Shown here: positions 10,120 through 19,677 of the stretch, in pieces
How positions within the stretch are numbered: position 1 is the stretch's first letter
Layout of the letters: every line of letters begins with the position of its first letter
Assembly: GCF_009192765.1 (NCBI RefSeq)
Contig: NZ_VOHQ01000003.1
Coordinates: forward strand, 434,001 to 498,000
Length of the DNA stretch: 64,000 nucleotides
Source of the DNA: Agriterribacter humi
GTDB taxonomy: Bacteria; Bacteroidota; Bacteroidia; Chitinophagales; Chitinophagaceae
Direction of reading: 5' to 3'
Notes under the pieces: model-generated
Databases searched by the model: none
What the model was told of the DNA's origin: nothing
Seen by the model: the letters and a program-made list of their open reading frames with translations, nothing else
Position numbers and translations under genes: made by a program

Positions 10120-10872
10120 ATGAGCCGGTACTACGATCAAAAAGTATTGCGGGAATTAAAATTGTGGCAATACCGGATGCTGTCAGGGCCTTCTTTTTTT
10201 GATCGCCTTTCGAAACGTTTTCAGAATAAAGTGAACAGTTTCATTCCTGAAAAAATACACCAGGCCATTACGGTTACCATTAAACAAATGGTAAGGGGTG
10301 TTTTATATGGCGCAAATATAACGACAACCAAGTTTAAAAAAGATGTATCCCTTCAGGTAAAAGACGCTCTTGCTGAAGAAAAAATAAGCCTTTACCAAAA
10401 AACAGCCGCTGCCGAAGGCGGTCTTACCGGAGCTGGTGGCATTTTGCTGGGACTGGCTGATTTTCCTTTGCTTATAGGCATAAAACTTAAACTTCTTTTT
10501 GAACTGGCTACTATTTACGGCTATGATCTCAAGGATTATAAAGAACGGTTATATATTCTGTATATTTTCCAACTGGCTTTTTCCAGCCCGCAGCATCGTA
10601 AAAACATTTATCAGCGAATGGTTAACTGGGAAGAACAGCGGGAGCATTTACCGGAAGACATTCACCAGTTCGACTGGCGCAGTTTCCAGCAGGAATATCG
10701 TGATTATATTGATATAGCCAAAATGGCTCAACTGGTGCCCATCATTGGCGCCCCGGTTGGGGCAATAGTAAATTACAGGCTCATTAAAAAGCTGGGTGTA
10801 ACTGCTATCAATGCCTACCGGATGCGTTCTGTTAAAGCGCTGATAAAACCCAACAACGAATCAACCAAATAA
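10120..10872 (+). CDS. EcsC-family protein
   Basis: The 250-residue protein matches the EcsC family in layout: an N-terminal basic amphipathic region, a central Gly/Leu-rich hydrophobic stretch (about residues 103-135, containing GGILLGLADFPLLIGIKLK), then an aromatic and charged region, and a second hydrophobic segment near 205-225 (VPIIGAPVGAIVNY). The molecular function of EcsC proteins is poorly defined; the family name comes from a gene next to the Bacillus Ecs ABC transporter. The gene lies 47 nt after priA and converges on clpS. A degenerate tandem repeat runs across its stop codon. Confidence 0.8.
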   Translation: MSRYYDQKVLRELKLWQYRMLSGPSFFDRLSKRFQNKVNSFIPEKIHQAITVTIKQMVRGVLYGANITTTKFKKDVSLQVKDALAEEKISLYQKTAAAEGGLTGAGGILLGLADFPLLIGIKLKLLFELATIYGYDLKDYKERLYILYIFQLAFSSPQHRKNIYQRMVNWEEQREHLPEDIHQFDWRSFQQEYRDYIDIAKMAQLVPIIGAPVGAIVNYRLIKKLGVTAINAYRMRSVKALIKPNNESTK

Positions 10873-10905
10873 CGAATCAACTAAGTAACCAATCAATTAA
10901 TCAAC
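10852..10905. repeat. Degenerate short tandem repeat at the EcsC/clpS convergence
   Basis: About three imperfect units of the form AACGAATCAACnAA, roughly 15 nt long, run from the last codons of the EcsC gene through the 24-nt gap to the last codons of clpS. It supplies the stop codon region of the EcsC gene. No hairpin with a T tract is visible here, so I do not call it a terminator. Confidence 0.45.
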
Positions 10906-11190
10906 CATTACTTCTATCGTAGCACCTATGCCTCTTTCGGTAATAGCATCGCATTGGGGTTTAAGCTCATCATATTCGCCCTGTTTTACTGCGTATTTTC
11001 CTTTAAAATGTATAATATAAGCACATTGCTCTGCCTGTTCATGACTATGCCCGCACACTTCTTCCAGTGTTTCAATAACCCATTCAAAAGTATTCACCTC
11101 ATCATTCCATACAACAAGTTGGTATGGCTTTTCGGTTAAAACCAGGGTTTTTTTATCTTCCGCTGTTGATGTGTTGTACCCTGCCGTCAT
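10897..11190 (-). CDS. clpS: ATP-dependent Clp protease adaptor ClpS
   Basis: ClpS binds N-end-rule degrons and the N-terminal domain of ClpA/ClpC and delivers substrates to ClpP. The 97-residue length is normal. Family signatures are PYQLVVWNDEVNTFEWV (the substrate pocket with NDE and a following hydrophobic residue), HSHEQAEQ with the conserved His pair region, and a C-terminal YAVKQGEYDELKPQCDAI block. It is the only minus-strand gene between priA and the antiporter. Confidence 0.95.
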   Translation of the reverse strand: MTAGYNTSTAEDKKTLVLTEKPYQLVVWNDEVNTFEWVIETLEEVCGHSHEQAEQCAYIIHFKGKYAVKQGEYDELKPQCDAITERGIGATIEVMVD

Positions 11191-11383
11191 TGTTAATTAT
11201 TTTCATTTCAAAATTAGCATTTACTAACCACTTGTAATCGTGTCCGTTAAAAACGACAACCTGTTTTTAAAAAACAGATATATAAACCAGTATAGCATTG
11301 ATATTGGATACAATATTAAATACTGCCCCAACATTTGTATTTTTGAAACCATTCCGGACGATAACCGGTAAAATGGTCGCATT

Positions 11384-13528
11384 ATGATGATATTGAATGG
11401 TTTTACTTTTCCATTAAATGATCCGATTCCAATTTTCGTTATCGTATTGTTTATTATTTTACTGGCGCCTATTTTACTGCGGAAATTACGTATACCCAGC
11501 ATTATAGGTTTAATATTGGCGGGAATGGCTATTGGCGACCACGGCTTTAACCTGGTAGCCAACGGTAGCATTGACCTGTTCGGCAAAGCGGGATTATTAT
11601 ATATCATGTTTCTTGCCGGGCTTGAACTGGACATGGCCGAATTTAAAAAGAACAGGTATAAAAGCCTGGTTTTTGGCTTCTTTACATTTATTATTCCACT
11701 GGGTTTGGGCTTCTTTTTATGTAACTACCTATTGCATTTTAATTTTATGGCTTCATTGCTGGTATCCAGCATGTTCGCAACACATACGCTTGTGGCTTAC
11801 CCCTTAGCCAGCCGCATGGGAATTGCTAAAAATGAAGCGGTAACGATAACGGTGGGCGGCACTATTATTACCGATACAGCCGTTTTGCTGATCCTTGCTG
11901 TAATAACCGGATCTATCGAAGGTGAATTAAACCAGCAATTCTGGCTTAAACTCGGTTTTTCTTTCCTGGTATTTTCTTTAACGGTGCTTGTCGGGTTTCC
12001 TTTTGTGGGTCGCTGGTTTTTTAAGAAGATCAAGGATGATCAAACAACACATTTCATATTTGTATTTGCCATGGTTTTTCTTGGGGCATTTTTTGCAGAG
12101 TTAGCCGGTGTTGAAGGTATTATCGGGGCCTTTCTTGCAGGGTTGGCATTGAATCAATTAATACCTCATACTTCGCCATTAATGAACCGGATTGAATTTG
12201 CCGGCAACGCTTTATTCATACCTTTCTTTTTAATAAGCGTGGGCATGCTGGTAGATCTGAAGGTTTTGCTGAAAGGAAACCAGGCGCTTATCATTGCCGG
12301 AACCCTTACCGCTATGGCGCTTTCCACCAAATGGATCGCGGCGTTTATCACCCAAAAAATATTCAGGTATTCTGCAACCCAGCGCAATGTAATGTTCGGG
12401 CTAAGTACTTCCCATGCAGCGGCTACTATTGCAGTAATTCTTATTGGGTTTAATATGAAGATCATTGATGAGAATGTTTTGAATGGCACTATAATCCTGA
12501 TATTAATTACCTGCATGGTTGGTTCTTTTGTTACTGCTAATGCGGGTAAAAGGCTGGCGGTAGAGGAATCCGGCAGAGTTCCGGATATAATAAATATTCA
12601 GGAACGCATACTTATCCCTGTTAATGATACAAATCAAACGGATGGTTTGCTGGATTTTGCCGTAATGATTAACTCCTCTCAGCAAAAAACGCCTGTATAC
12701 ATGCTTACCGTAATGCAGGATGAAGACAGGTTAAAGGAAAAGGTAGTATTGAACAATAAAAATCTTGAGAAAGCAATAAAACACGGCGCCGAAACGGATA
12801 CAAAAGTACAGGCGGTTACAAGGGTTGATCTGAACATGGCCGACGGCATCAGGCGCGCGGTAAAAGAATTGCTCATATCTGATGTGGTGATGGAGTGGTC
12901 TGATAAAAGCAATACAGCAACCGGGTTCCTGTTCAATTCTTTATTTGGCACAACAACTCAGAATATTCTGAATAGTGTATGGGAAACCGTTTTCATATGC
13001 CGCTTCAGTTACCCGCTTAATACAACAGCCAAAATAATTTTGGTATTAACCAAAAATGCAGAGTACGAAATAGGCTTTCACCATTGGGTAAAAAGAGTTG
13101 TTGCATTGTCGAAACAGGCAGGGGCACGGGTGCAGGTATGCTGCGCCGCTGATACCCAAAAGGCCTTTGCCAAAGAGTTTGCTAAAAACAAGGTTAGTGC
13201 AGAAATTTCATACCGCCACTTTGAAGATGTAGAAGATTTCCTTGTACTGGCAAGGGAAATCCGCAGTAATGATCTCATTATAGCTGTTAGTGCAAGGAAA
13301 GGAACCGTTTCGTACCATTCTTATATGGAAACGATACCTTCAAAATTGCTGAAGCACTTTGAAAAGAACAACCTCATACTTTTATATCCCGAGCAAAGAC
13401 AATCTGAGTACCTGGAAACAGGTGTACAGCCTGAAGACCTGGTACTCACTCCAATACAGGACCAGATAGATAACTTTAATAAATTGGGGAGGGCGGTAAA
13501 AAAGATTATCAGGGGAAAGCAAAGATAG
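11384..13528 (+). CDS. CPA2-family cation:proton antiporter with C-terminal Usp-like domains
   Basis: The 714-residue inner-membrane protein has about 12 predicted transmembrane helices in residues 8-385, with CPA2/KefB-type segments (IPSIIGLILAGMAIG, GLLYIMFLAGLELD, GTIITDTAVLLILAV, GVEGIIGAFLAGLALN). After the membrane domain, residues from about 403 (RILIPVNDTN) form one or two universal-stress-protein-like cytosolic domains, a common fusion in Bacteroidota that may bind nucleotides to gate transport. It probably exchanges Na+ or K+ for H+; ion specificity cannot be read from sequence. A TATTTTTG box at 11339-11346 resembles a -7 element, but no -33 partner is evident. Confidence 0.9.
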   Translation: MMILNGFTFPLNDPIPIFVIVLFIILLAPILLRKLRIPSIIGLILAGMAIGDHGFNLVANGSIDLFGKAGLLYIMFLAGLELDMAEFKKNRYKSLVFGFFTFIIPLGLGFFLCNYLLHFNFMASLLVSSMFATHTLVAYPLASRMGIAKNEAVTITVGGTIITDTAVLLILAVITGSIEGELNQQFWLKLGFSFLVFSLTVLVGFPFVGRWFFKKIKDDQTTHFIFVFAMVFLGAFFAELAGVEGIIGAFLAGLALNQLIPHTSPLMNRIEFAGNALFIPFFLISVGMLVDLKVLLKGNQALIIAGTLTAMALSTKWIAAFITQKIFRYSATQRNVMFGLSTSHAAATIAVILIGFNMKIIDENVLNGTIILILITCMVGSFVTANAGKRLAVEESGRVPDIINIQERILIPVNDTNQTDGLLDFAVMINSSQQKTPVYMLTVMQDEDRLKEKVVLNNKNLEKAIKHGAETDTKVQAVTRVDLNMADGIRRAVKELLISDVVMEWSDKSNTATGFLFNSLFGTTTQNILNSVWETVFICRFSYPLNTTAKIILVLTKNAEYEIGFHHWVKRVVALSKQAGARVQVCCAADTQKAFAKEFAKNKVSAEISYRHFEDVEDFLVLAREIRSNDLIIAVSARKGTVSYHSYMETIPSKLLKHFEKNNLILLYPEQRQSEYLETGVQPEDLVLTPIQDQIDNFNKLGRAVKKIIRGKQR

Positions 13529-13732
13529 GAGTTCATTGTTTGCGGCTTTTCAATAATCATTTGGTAGTTTTAATAATGGAAATGGACCTGGTTTGGATAT
13601 TGATGTATTTCATGTAATTTACATATTAAGAAAAAAATCAGGTTTGCAGGTAATTTTCGGCCCACTTGTATGATGTTTCAAAAATAATTTTTATCATTGT
13701 TTGCTTTTGCTTAATAAATTTGATGCCATCAT

Positions 13733-14608
13733 ATGAACTTACAACCCATTCAGCGAGTAGAAGGTTTAACAAAGCAGGAGTTTACTGAAAAATTTATCAG
13801 AACAAAAACCCCTGTCATTCTCAAAGATTTTATCAAGGGAAGCCCTGCTATAGATCTTTGGAATTACGATTATTTTAAAGAAGTAGCGGGTGATCTTATT
13901 GTGCCTGTGCATGGCAGTGAAAATGCTCATCCTGATATGGTACACAGTGCCCCTATGGCTAAAATGAAATTCAGCGAATACCTGGATCTTATACAGCGCG
14001 AACCTACAGAATCGCGGTTGTTTCTTTTTAACCTGTTAATAGAAAAACCGGAAATACGCAGGCAGTTGGTTTTTAATAAGATTACCGACAATATTCTTAC
14101 CTGGCTGCCTTTAATGTTTTTTGGTGGCGGCGGATCCAGCACCCGGAATCACTTTGATATTGATATGTCGCATGTTTTTCTTACACAGTTTCATGGAGAA
14201 AAGAAGGTAACCTTATTTTCTAATAGTAATTCCTCCCTGCTGTATAAACTTCCCTATAATTTTCACGGAATTGGCGATATGAAAAACCTGGATTTTGAAA
14301 AATTTCCGGCCTTAAAATATGCCAATGGATGGGAATGTGTTATTCGTTTTGGAGAAACCTTGTTTATGCCTTCGGGTTACTGGCATTATATACAATATGT
14401 AACGGGTGGATATTCTGTAAGTGTACGGGCCTTATCTTCAGCCCGCGACAGGGTTACTGGTTTCAGCAACCTGGTATTTACACGTAACTTTGATAATGCC
14501 ATGAGAAAGCTGCTTAAAGATAAATGGTATAATTATAAGGTAAAGGAAGCGTACAACAGGGCCGAAAAGGCTATTCAGCAATTGGAGCAACATCGCAGCA
14601 ACGCTTAA
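13733..14608 (+). CDS. Cupin-like / JmjC-domain protein
   Basis: The 291-residue protein has the layout of bacterial cupin_8 (JmjC-like) proteins, which are Fe(II)/2-oxoglutarate oxygenases in many cases. The likely iron ligands are the His and Asp in NHFDID (around residue 140) and the His in SGYWHYIQY (around residue 220). GEKKVTLFS and GETLFMPSG are typical family blocks. The substrate is unknown; relatives hydroxylate protein or RNA side chains. It ends 4 nt from the convergent transglutaminase gene. Confidence 0.85.
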   Translation: MNLQPIQRVEGLTKQEFTEKFIRTKTPVILKDFIKGSPAIDLWNYDYFKEVAGDLIVPVHGSENAHPDMVHSAPMAKMKFSEYLDLIQREPTESRLFLFNLLIEKPEIRRQLVFNKITDNILTWLPLMFFGGGGSSTRNHFDIDMSHVFLTQFHGEKKVTLFSNSNSSLLYKLPYNFHGIGDMKNLDFEKFPALKYANGWECVIRFGETLFMPSGYWHYIQYVTGGYSVSVRALSSARDRVTGFSNLVFTRNFDNAMRKLLKDKWYNYKVKEAYNRAEKAIQQLEQHRSNA

Positions 14609-14612
14609 CCAA

Positions 14613-15524
14613 TCAAAATTCTACAATCGCGTATGCTTTATTGTCTACATAAGGCCCGCCGGGATGATGGGCTGTGTAGTCAAGATTGATCCAGAAATTG
14701 CCGTCTTCTTCGCGGTAATATAAACCGGTAAAATTTTCTGAAGCAAATAAATGAGTGATGGCTTCCTGTAGCTCTGTAAAATTTTTTTTATCGCCACAGT
14801 ATAACTCAGGATATACATGATTTTCTGTTAGCACCATTCTGCATTTGGCTCCAATGGCTTTAAGACTTGATATCATCATGATCGTATGATCATCACAATC
14901 GCCGCCCATTCCATTTTCGATGGTTTCCCTGGCAGAAGCGAAATATTCATCCCTGTTGGGGTCGGCTACATACTTGAAATTATTATTGATATACTTAAAC
15001 AGGGAAAGGTACCTTACTTTTGGTCCGTACTTTTTATGGTAATCATCAAAATATTCTATAGAGTGCTTTACGGCAAAATTCCTGGTAACTGAATCTTTGG
15101 GATTGATCTTCGACTTTAATCCCTTCACCGCTTTTTCCACGCCCGTATCAAATATATCAGGTTTTATCAGGTATAGATCTTTTTCTTTATTATCTCTTAT
15201 ATCCCAACTTTTTACCACCAGGTTTTTATAATCAAGGATCATATTGCCAAGGTTGTAGCCTTCTGTAAACTGGCTATACACTACAAAGCCTGCCACTACA
15301 ATAAACGCGGGAATAATAAGTGGTCGGAATATCCATAAAATAGCTCTTACCAGAAAAAAAGCTGCGATGATGGATATTAACAGGTCAACATTCCAGTAAC
15401 CCACAATTACCGGGGGTATAAAGCGATTGATTAAAGGAGCCAAAGGAAGAATGGTAAGCAATCCTATGGTATTTAATACAAGGCTTCTCGCAAAAAAATG
15501 TGTATTGTTTTCACCCATTGCCAT
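14613..15524 (-). CDS. Membrane-anchored transglutaminase-like protein
   Basis: The 303-residue protein has an N-terminal membrane region with about three hydrophobic helices (residues 10-90), followed by a transglutaminase/papain-like fold. The catalytic Cys is in GGDCDDHTIM (around residue 210), with a His in ENHVYPEL and a late Asp in NLDYTAHHPGG as candidates for the rest of the triad. Such proteins act as proteases or ligases at the cell envelope; the target is unknown. It converges on the cupin gene and diverges from lutA. Confidence 0.8.
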   Translation of the reverse strand: MAMGENNTHFFARSLVLNTIGLLTILPLAPLINRFIPPVIVGYWNVDLLISIIAAFFLVRAILWIFRPLIIPAFIVVAGFVVYSQFTEGYNLGNMILDYKNLVVKSWDIRDNKEKDLYLIKPDIFDTGVEKAVKGLKSKINPKDSVTRNFAVKHSIEYFDDYHKKYGPKVRYLSLFKYINNNFKYVADPNRDEYFASARETIENGMGGDCDDHTIMMISSLKAIGAKCRMVLTENHVYPELYCGDKKNFTELQEAITHLFASENFTGLYYREEDGNFWINLDYTAHHPGGPYVDNKAYAIVEF

Positions 15525-15727
15525 AATAATAACGCAAATTAGGGAGGAACTTATTATACAGCTTGTTAAAAAAGGATGATAAAGATATGCACATTGTTTG
15601 ATGGTAGTTTACAGTATGTTTCCCTTCCGGGGTTATTCATTCAGGTAAGTACAGGTCGGCTCCAAAATGAAATTGTATTAATTTCGGATATATTATTCAA
15701 CGCGCTCCCTTATAATTACTTTCATAA

Positions 15728-16462
15728 ATGACTGTAGCATTATTTGTTCCATGTTATATAGATCAGTTTTATCCGCATGTAGCCATAGCCACCTTACAGG
15801 TATTGGAAAAGGCCGGTGTAACCGTTGTATATCCACCAAAACAAACCTGTTGCGGACAACCCATGGCCAACTCCGGTTTTGAACATTTGACCAAAGGCTG
15901 TAATGAATTGTTTGTAAAGAACTTTACCGGATTCGACTATATAGTATGCCCTTCAGGCAGTTGTACATTACATGTAAAACAACATTTGCACGAGGCTGAA
16001 AACGAAAAGGAAGCGGAGTATATAAAAGCGCATGTATATGAACTAACCGAATTTTTAACGGATATAGTCCAGGTTGAACAATGGGATGCCAGGTTTCCGC
16101 ATAAAGTAGGCATGCACCAAAGCTGTCATGGCCAACGCGGATTAAAACTTTCACAAATGAGTGAATTGGTAGCAGAACCTTTTTCAAAGCCCGATAAGCT
16201 GCTTAAAATGGTGGAAGGGCTGGAAATAGTTGAATTGTCGCGAACCGATGAGTGTTGCGGATTTGGCGGAACCTTCTGCGTTGCTGAAGAATCCGTTAGT
16301 GTAAAAATGGGTAAAGACAGGGTGGATGATCATCTGAGCCACGGTGTGGAATATATAATTGGTGGCGACATGAGCTGCCTGATGCATATGGAAGGTATTT
16401 TACGGAGACAAAAAAGTAAAGTGCAGGTAAAGCATATCGCAGAGATATTGAACAGTCATTAA
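15728..16462 (+). CDS. lutA: Lactate utilization protein A (Fe-S, CCG domain)
   Basis: LutA is part of the LutABC complex that oxidises L-lactate to pyruvate without a flavin-dependent LldD. The 244-residue protein has the two-fold CCG architecture: an early Cys in VPCYIDQ, CCGQPMANSGF near residue 40, CHGQRG near 137 and CCGFGGTFCV near 176. It starts a cluster with lutB 32 nt downstream. Length and motifs are normal. Confidence 0.93.
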   Translation: MTVALFVPCYIDQFYPHVAIATLQVLEKAGVTVVYPPKQTCCGQPMANSGFEHLTKGCNELFVKNFTGFDYIVCPSGSCTLHVKQHLHEAENEKEAEYIKAHVYELTEFLTDIVQVEQWDARFPHKVGMHQSCHGQRGLKLSQMSELVAEPFSKPDKLLKMVEGLEIVELSRTDECCGFGGTFCVAEESVSVKMGKDRVDDHLSHGVEYIIGGDMSCLMHMEGILRRQKSKVQVKHIAEILNSH

Positions 16463-16494
16463 CGTATTGAGCATTTGTCATATAATAATAAATC

Positions 16495-17877
16495 ATGGAT
16501 CAGGGAAATAAAGATCACGCTGCATTGGCCGAACGGTTTAATGAAGATGAGCCGAGGGTAAACTGGCACGATGAAACCCTATGGTGGGTACGTGCAAAGC
16601 GCGATAAAGCAGCACATACTCTACCGGAGTGGGAGCAATTGAGGGAAGCCGCCTCGCAGATCAAGAACAATGTATTATCAAATCTCAGTGAATATTTATT
16701 GCAGTTTGAAGAAAAAGCAAAAGCCAATGGAGTTGTAGTACACTGGGCAGCAGATGCAAAAGACCACAATGAAATTGTATATGCTTTACTGCAGCAAAAT
16801 GGCATTAGCCGGATTGTGAAAAGCAAATCCATGTTAACGGAAGAATGCCATCTCAATGACTACCTGCAACAGCAGGGAATTGAAGTAATAGATACCGATC
16901 TGGGCGAACGTATTGTGCAATTGGCAAATGAACCGCCAAGTCATATTGTGTTGCCCTGCATACATAAAAAGAAAGAAGAAATAGGAGAATTATTTCACGA
17001 ACACCTGGGTACGCCTGCCGGTAATGCCGATCCAAAATTCCTGGCAAATGCTGCAAGACTGAATTTGAGAGAAAAATTTTTGACCCGGCGTGCAGCAATG
17101 ACGGGAGTAAATTTTGCTGTTGCGGAAACCGGAGAATTCGTGGTTTGTACCAATGAAGGCAATGCAGACATGGGCGCACATTTGGCCGATGTACATATTG
17201 CATGTATGGGTATTGAAAAGATTGTACCGCAACGAAACCATTTATCTGTTTTTTTACGCCTGCTTGCAAGGAGCGCTACGGGGCAGCCGGTAACCACTTA
17301 CTCCAGTCATTTTAAAAAGCCGCGAAAAGGGCAGCAAATGCATATTGTGCTGGTGGATAACGGAAGAAGTGTGCAATTGGGAAGAGCGGATTTTCGCAAT
17401 TCTCTTAAATGTATACGCTGCGGTGCATGTATGAACACCTGCCCGGTTTACAGAAGGAGTGGGGGGCATAGTTATCATACCGCTATAGCAGGACCTATTG
17501 GTTCTATATTAGCTCCCAATCTTGATATGCGCAAATATGCCGACCTGCCTTTTGCATCCACATTATGCGGCTCATGCAGTAATGTATGCCCTGTAAAAAT
17601 TGATATACACGATCAGTTATATAAATGGCGCCAGGTGTTGGTAAAAGAAGGCTATGCTCCTGCAGCAAAAAAAATAGCCATGCAGGGAATGACCTTTACC
17701 CTATCCAATCCGGGAGTATATCAGTTTGCGGGTAAAGCAGGCCGGTGGATAATGGATAAAATACCATTTATTGTAAATAATAAATTGAATCCCTGGTATA
17801 AGCAACGCGAAATGCCGGAGCCTCCAAAGCAATCATTTGGAGAATGGTATAAAAAGAACAGGAAAGATAATTTATGA
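16495..17877 (+). CDS. lutB: Lactate utilization protein B (4Fe-4S / LUD protein)
   Basis: This is the 460-residue LutB subunit. The N-terminal two thirds form a LUD-type domain, including EEIGELFHEHLG, GVNFAVAETGE and a TNEGNAD segment. The C-terminal part holds two 4Fe-4S cluster motifs, CIRCGACMNTCP at about residue 305 and CGSCSNVCP at about 359, the latter preceded by GPIGSILAP. It relays electrons in lactate oxidation. The gene is 32 nt after lutA, but the next lut gene is separated by an unusual 214-nt spacer full of short repeats. Confidence 0.95.
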   Translation: MDQGNKDHAALAERFNEDEPRVNWHDETLWWVRAKRDKAAHTLPEWEQLREAASQIKNNVLSNLSEYLLQFEEKAKANGVVVHWAADAKDHNEIVYALLQQNGISRIVKSKSMLTEECHLNDYLQQQGIEVIDTDLGERIVQLANEPPSHIVLPCIHKKKEEIGELFHEHLGTPAGNADPKFLANAARLNLREKFLTRRAAMTGVNFAVAETGEFVVCTNEGNADMGAHLADVHIACMGIEKIVPQRNHLSVFLRLLARSATGQPVTTYSSHFKKPRKGQQMHIVLVDNGRSVQLGRADFRNSLKCIRCGACMNTCPVYRRSGGHSYHTAIAGPIGSILAPNLDMRKYADLPFASTLCGSCSNVCPVKIDIHDQLYKWRQVLVKEGYAPAAKKIAMQGMTFTLSNPGVYQFAGKAGRWIMDKIPFIVNNKLNPWYKQREMPEPPKQSFGEWYKKNRKDNL

Positions 17878-18060
17878 TTTGAGATTTGAGATTGATCCGG
17901 GTTACAGGTTGCAGGGTACAAGTTGCAGGGGTACCGTTTCAATATTGAGTTTATTGTTTATGATTAGTAGTTTATTGTTAGAATTTCGTTTCGAATTTCG
18001 AATTTCAGGCTTCAGATTTACCATTTGAAATTTATCCGCCACGGCGGACAGGTTTGGCTC
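17878..18060. repeat. Repeat-rich spacer inside the lut cluster
   Basis: The lutB-lutC spacer is made of short degenerate repeats: GAGATTTGA copies at its start, two copies of a 14-nt unit around GTTGCAGGG (17907-17931), a run of TTTCGAATTTC words (17983-18006), and a GC-rich inverted repeat (TCCGCC at 18035-18040 and GGCGGA at 18043-18048). The neighbouring lut genes are packed much more tightly, so the spacer looks inserted. I see no gene in it. Confidence 0.55.
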
Positions 18061-18091
18061 TTGTTTTTTAGAATTTGTCATTTATATCATC

Positions 18092-18670
18092 ATGAACAGC
18101 AGAGAAAAAATCCTTTCCGCAGTAAAAAATAATCAACCGGCGCAAAATATATTACCTGAACTGCAATCCTTTTTGAAACCGGATACGAAAGTTCTTGAAA
18201 AATATATAAATGTATTAACAGCAATTGGCGGCTTGGCGCATGTGGTGAACAGCTACGCAGAAATAGATAATATTATCGGGCAGGAATATAAAGAAGCCCA
18301 AAGAATAATATCGTTATCCAAGGAACTGCCAATGCCGGGTAGAGCGGAAAAGTATGCGGATCCGCATGAGCTGGAAACAGTAGACCTTGCTATTATAAAT
18401 GCGCAATTTGGCGTAGCCGAAAATGCGGCGGTATGGGTAACAGATGATATGCTTCCGCAAAGAGTGCTGCCTTTTATAACTCAGCAGTTAGCTGTTATCA
18501 TTAAAAGAACCGATATTGTTCCAACCATGCATTATGCCTATGAAAGAATTGGGAATGCGGATTATGGTTTCGGCGTATTTATTGCCGGACCTTCTAAAAC
18601 AGCCGACATAGAACAATCATTAGTATTGGGTGCACATGGTCCCAAAACCATGCGCGTTTTTATATTGTAA
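18092..18670 (+). CDS. lutC: Lactate utilization protein C (LUD domain)
   Basis: The 192-residue LUD-domain protein is the third LutABC subunit. Typical blocks are ENAAVWVTDD, a hydrophobic strand before the LAVIIKRTDIVPTMHYAY segment and the C-terminal GPSKTADIEQSLVLGAHGP, which is diagnostic of LutC/YkgG. It follows lutB in the same direction. The esterase gene begins 12 nt downstream, so the two may be cotranscribed. Confidence 0.92.
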   Translation: MNSREKILSAVKNNQPAQNILPELQSFLKPDTKVLEKYINVLTAIGGLAHVVNSYAEIDNIIGQEYKEAQRIISLSKELPMPGRAEKYADPHELETVDLAIINAQFGVAENAAVWVTDDMLPQRVLPFITQQLAVIIKRTDIVPTMHYAYERIGNADYGFGVFIAGPSKTADIEQSLVLGAHGPKTMRVFIL

Positions 18671-18682
18671 TATTTTAAGTTT

Positions 18683-19585
18683 ATGCGTTTACAATTATCC
18701 TTGTGTGTTTTTATTTTGACGGTTGGTTTGCAAACTTCTTTTGCACAACAAACGATTCCTCTATACGAAGAAAATATTCCGGGAGCATTAAACGCTCCCA
18801 GTGAAGAACGCTATGATTCTGCTAATGCAGTTGCTTTTAAAGTGTTTACGCCAACATTAACCGTTTATCTTCCACCAAAAGAAAAAGCGAATGGTGCAGC
18901 AGTAATAGTTTGTCCCGGGGGCGGATATGGTGCGCTGGTAATGAACAAAGAGGGATTTGCTATTGCTGAATATTTTGCAAAGCAGGGCGTAGCGGCATTT
19001 GTATTGAAATACAGGCTGCCCGATGATAAAATAATGAAAGACAAAAGCGCTGGCCCCTTGCAGGATGCTCAGCAAGCTATAACCCTGATAAGGCAAAATG
19101 CCCGGCAATGGAATGTAGATACAACGAAGGTTGGTATTATGGGATTTTCGGCCGGCGGACACCTGGCTTCTACTGCCGGTACGCATTTTAATCACCCTGT
19201 TATTGCCGTTAAACCACGGGTAAGTGTTCGTCCTGATTTTATGATATTGGTATATCCTGTCATCAGTATGACAGACAGCCTGGGGCATCGTGGATCAAGG
19301 GATAACCTGCTTGGTAAAAATCCATCTTCCGAAAAAATACAATTATTCTCCAATGAACTGCAGGTTACAGCACAAACACCACCCGCTTTCTTAATTCATG
19401 CCGGCGATGATAAAGTAGTGGATGTAGACAACAGCATTTCCTTTTATGAAGCATTGCGGCATAAAAAAATTCCTTCCGAAATGCATATTTATCCTAAAGG
19501 CGATCACGGCTTTGTTTTGAAAATGCCTGTAGAAGAATGGATGAATGTTTGTACAAAATGGATGAAGCATAGCGGGTTCCTGTAA
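18683..19585 (+). CDS. Secreted alpha/beta-hydrolase (xylan-esterase-like)
   Basis: The 300-residue exported protein has a Sec signal peptide (hydrophobic core to about residue 20, ending SFAQQ). The alpha/beta-hydrolase fold shows an oxyanion segment CPGGGYGALV, the nucleophile elbow GFSAGGH (Ser near residue 157), the acid in HAGDDKVVDV (about 239) and the catalytic His in KGDHGF (about 274). This arrangement is typical of BD-FAE/acetyl-esterase-like enzymes found in Bacteroidota glycan loci. It lies 12 nt after lutC, but its role fits better with the PUL that starts 90 nt downstream. Substrate unproven. Confidence 0.85.
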   Translation: MRLQLSLCVFILTVGLQTSFAQQTIPLYEENIPGALNAPSEERYDSANAVAFKVFTPTLTVYLPPKEKANGAAVIVCPGGGYGALVMNKEGFAIAEYFAKQGVAAFVLKYRLPDDKIMKDKSAGPLQDAQQAITLIRQNARQWNVDTTKVGIMGFSAGGHLASTAGTHFNHPVIAVKPRVSVRPDFMILVYPVISMTDSLGHRGSRDNLLGKNPSSEKIQLFSNELQVTAQTPPAFLIHAGDDKVVDVDNSISFYEALRHKKIPSEMHIYPKGDHGFVLKMPVEEWMNVCTKWMKHSGFL

Positions 19586-19620
19586 TGGCAACTGACCGTC
19601 CTGCCCCTAAGTGCAGGATG

Positions 19621-19648
19621 GTTGTGCAAACGAAGTCGTTTATTTTTG
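19621..19648 (+). promoter_or_regulatory. Candidate Bacteroidota promoter for the ECF sigma gene
   Basis: A -33-like GTTG at 19621-19624 is followed after 16 nt by TATTTTTG at 19641-19648, matching the TAnnTTTG -7 consensus of Bacteroidota. The sigma-factor ATG lies 29 nt downstream of the box. Confidence 0.5.
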
Positions 19649-19677
19649 AACAACATTAACGATCCTTTTGGGTTATT

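Noticed and set aside
11339-11346. TATTTTTG box as promoter of the antiporter gene
   Set aside because: The -7 match is good, but there is no TTG or TTTG at the expected distance upstream, so it is not listed as a separate feature.
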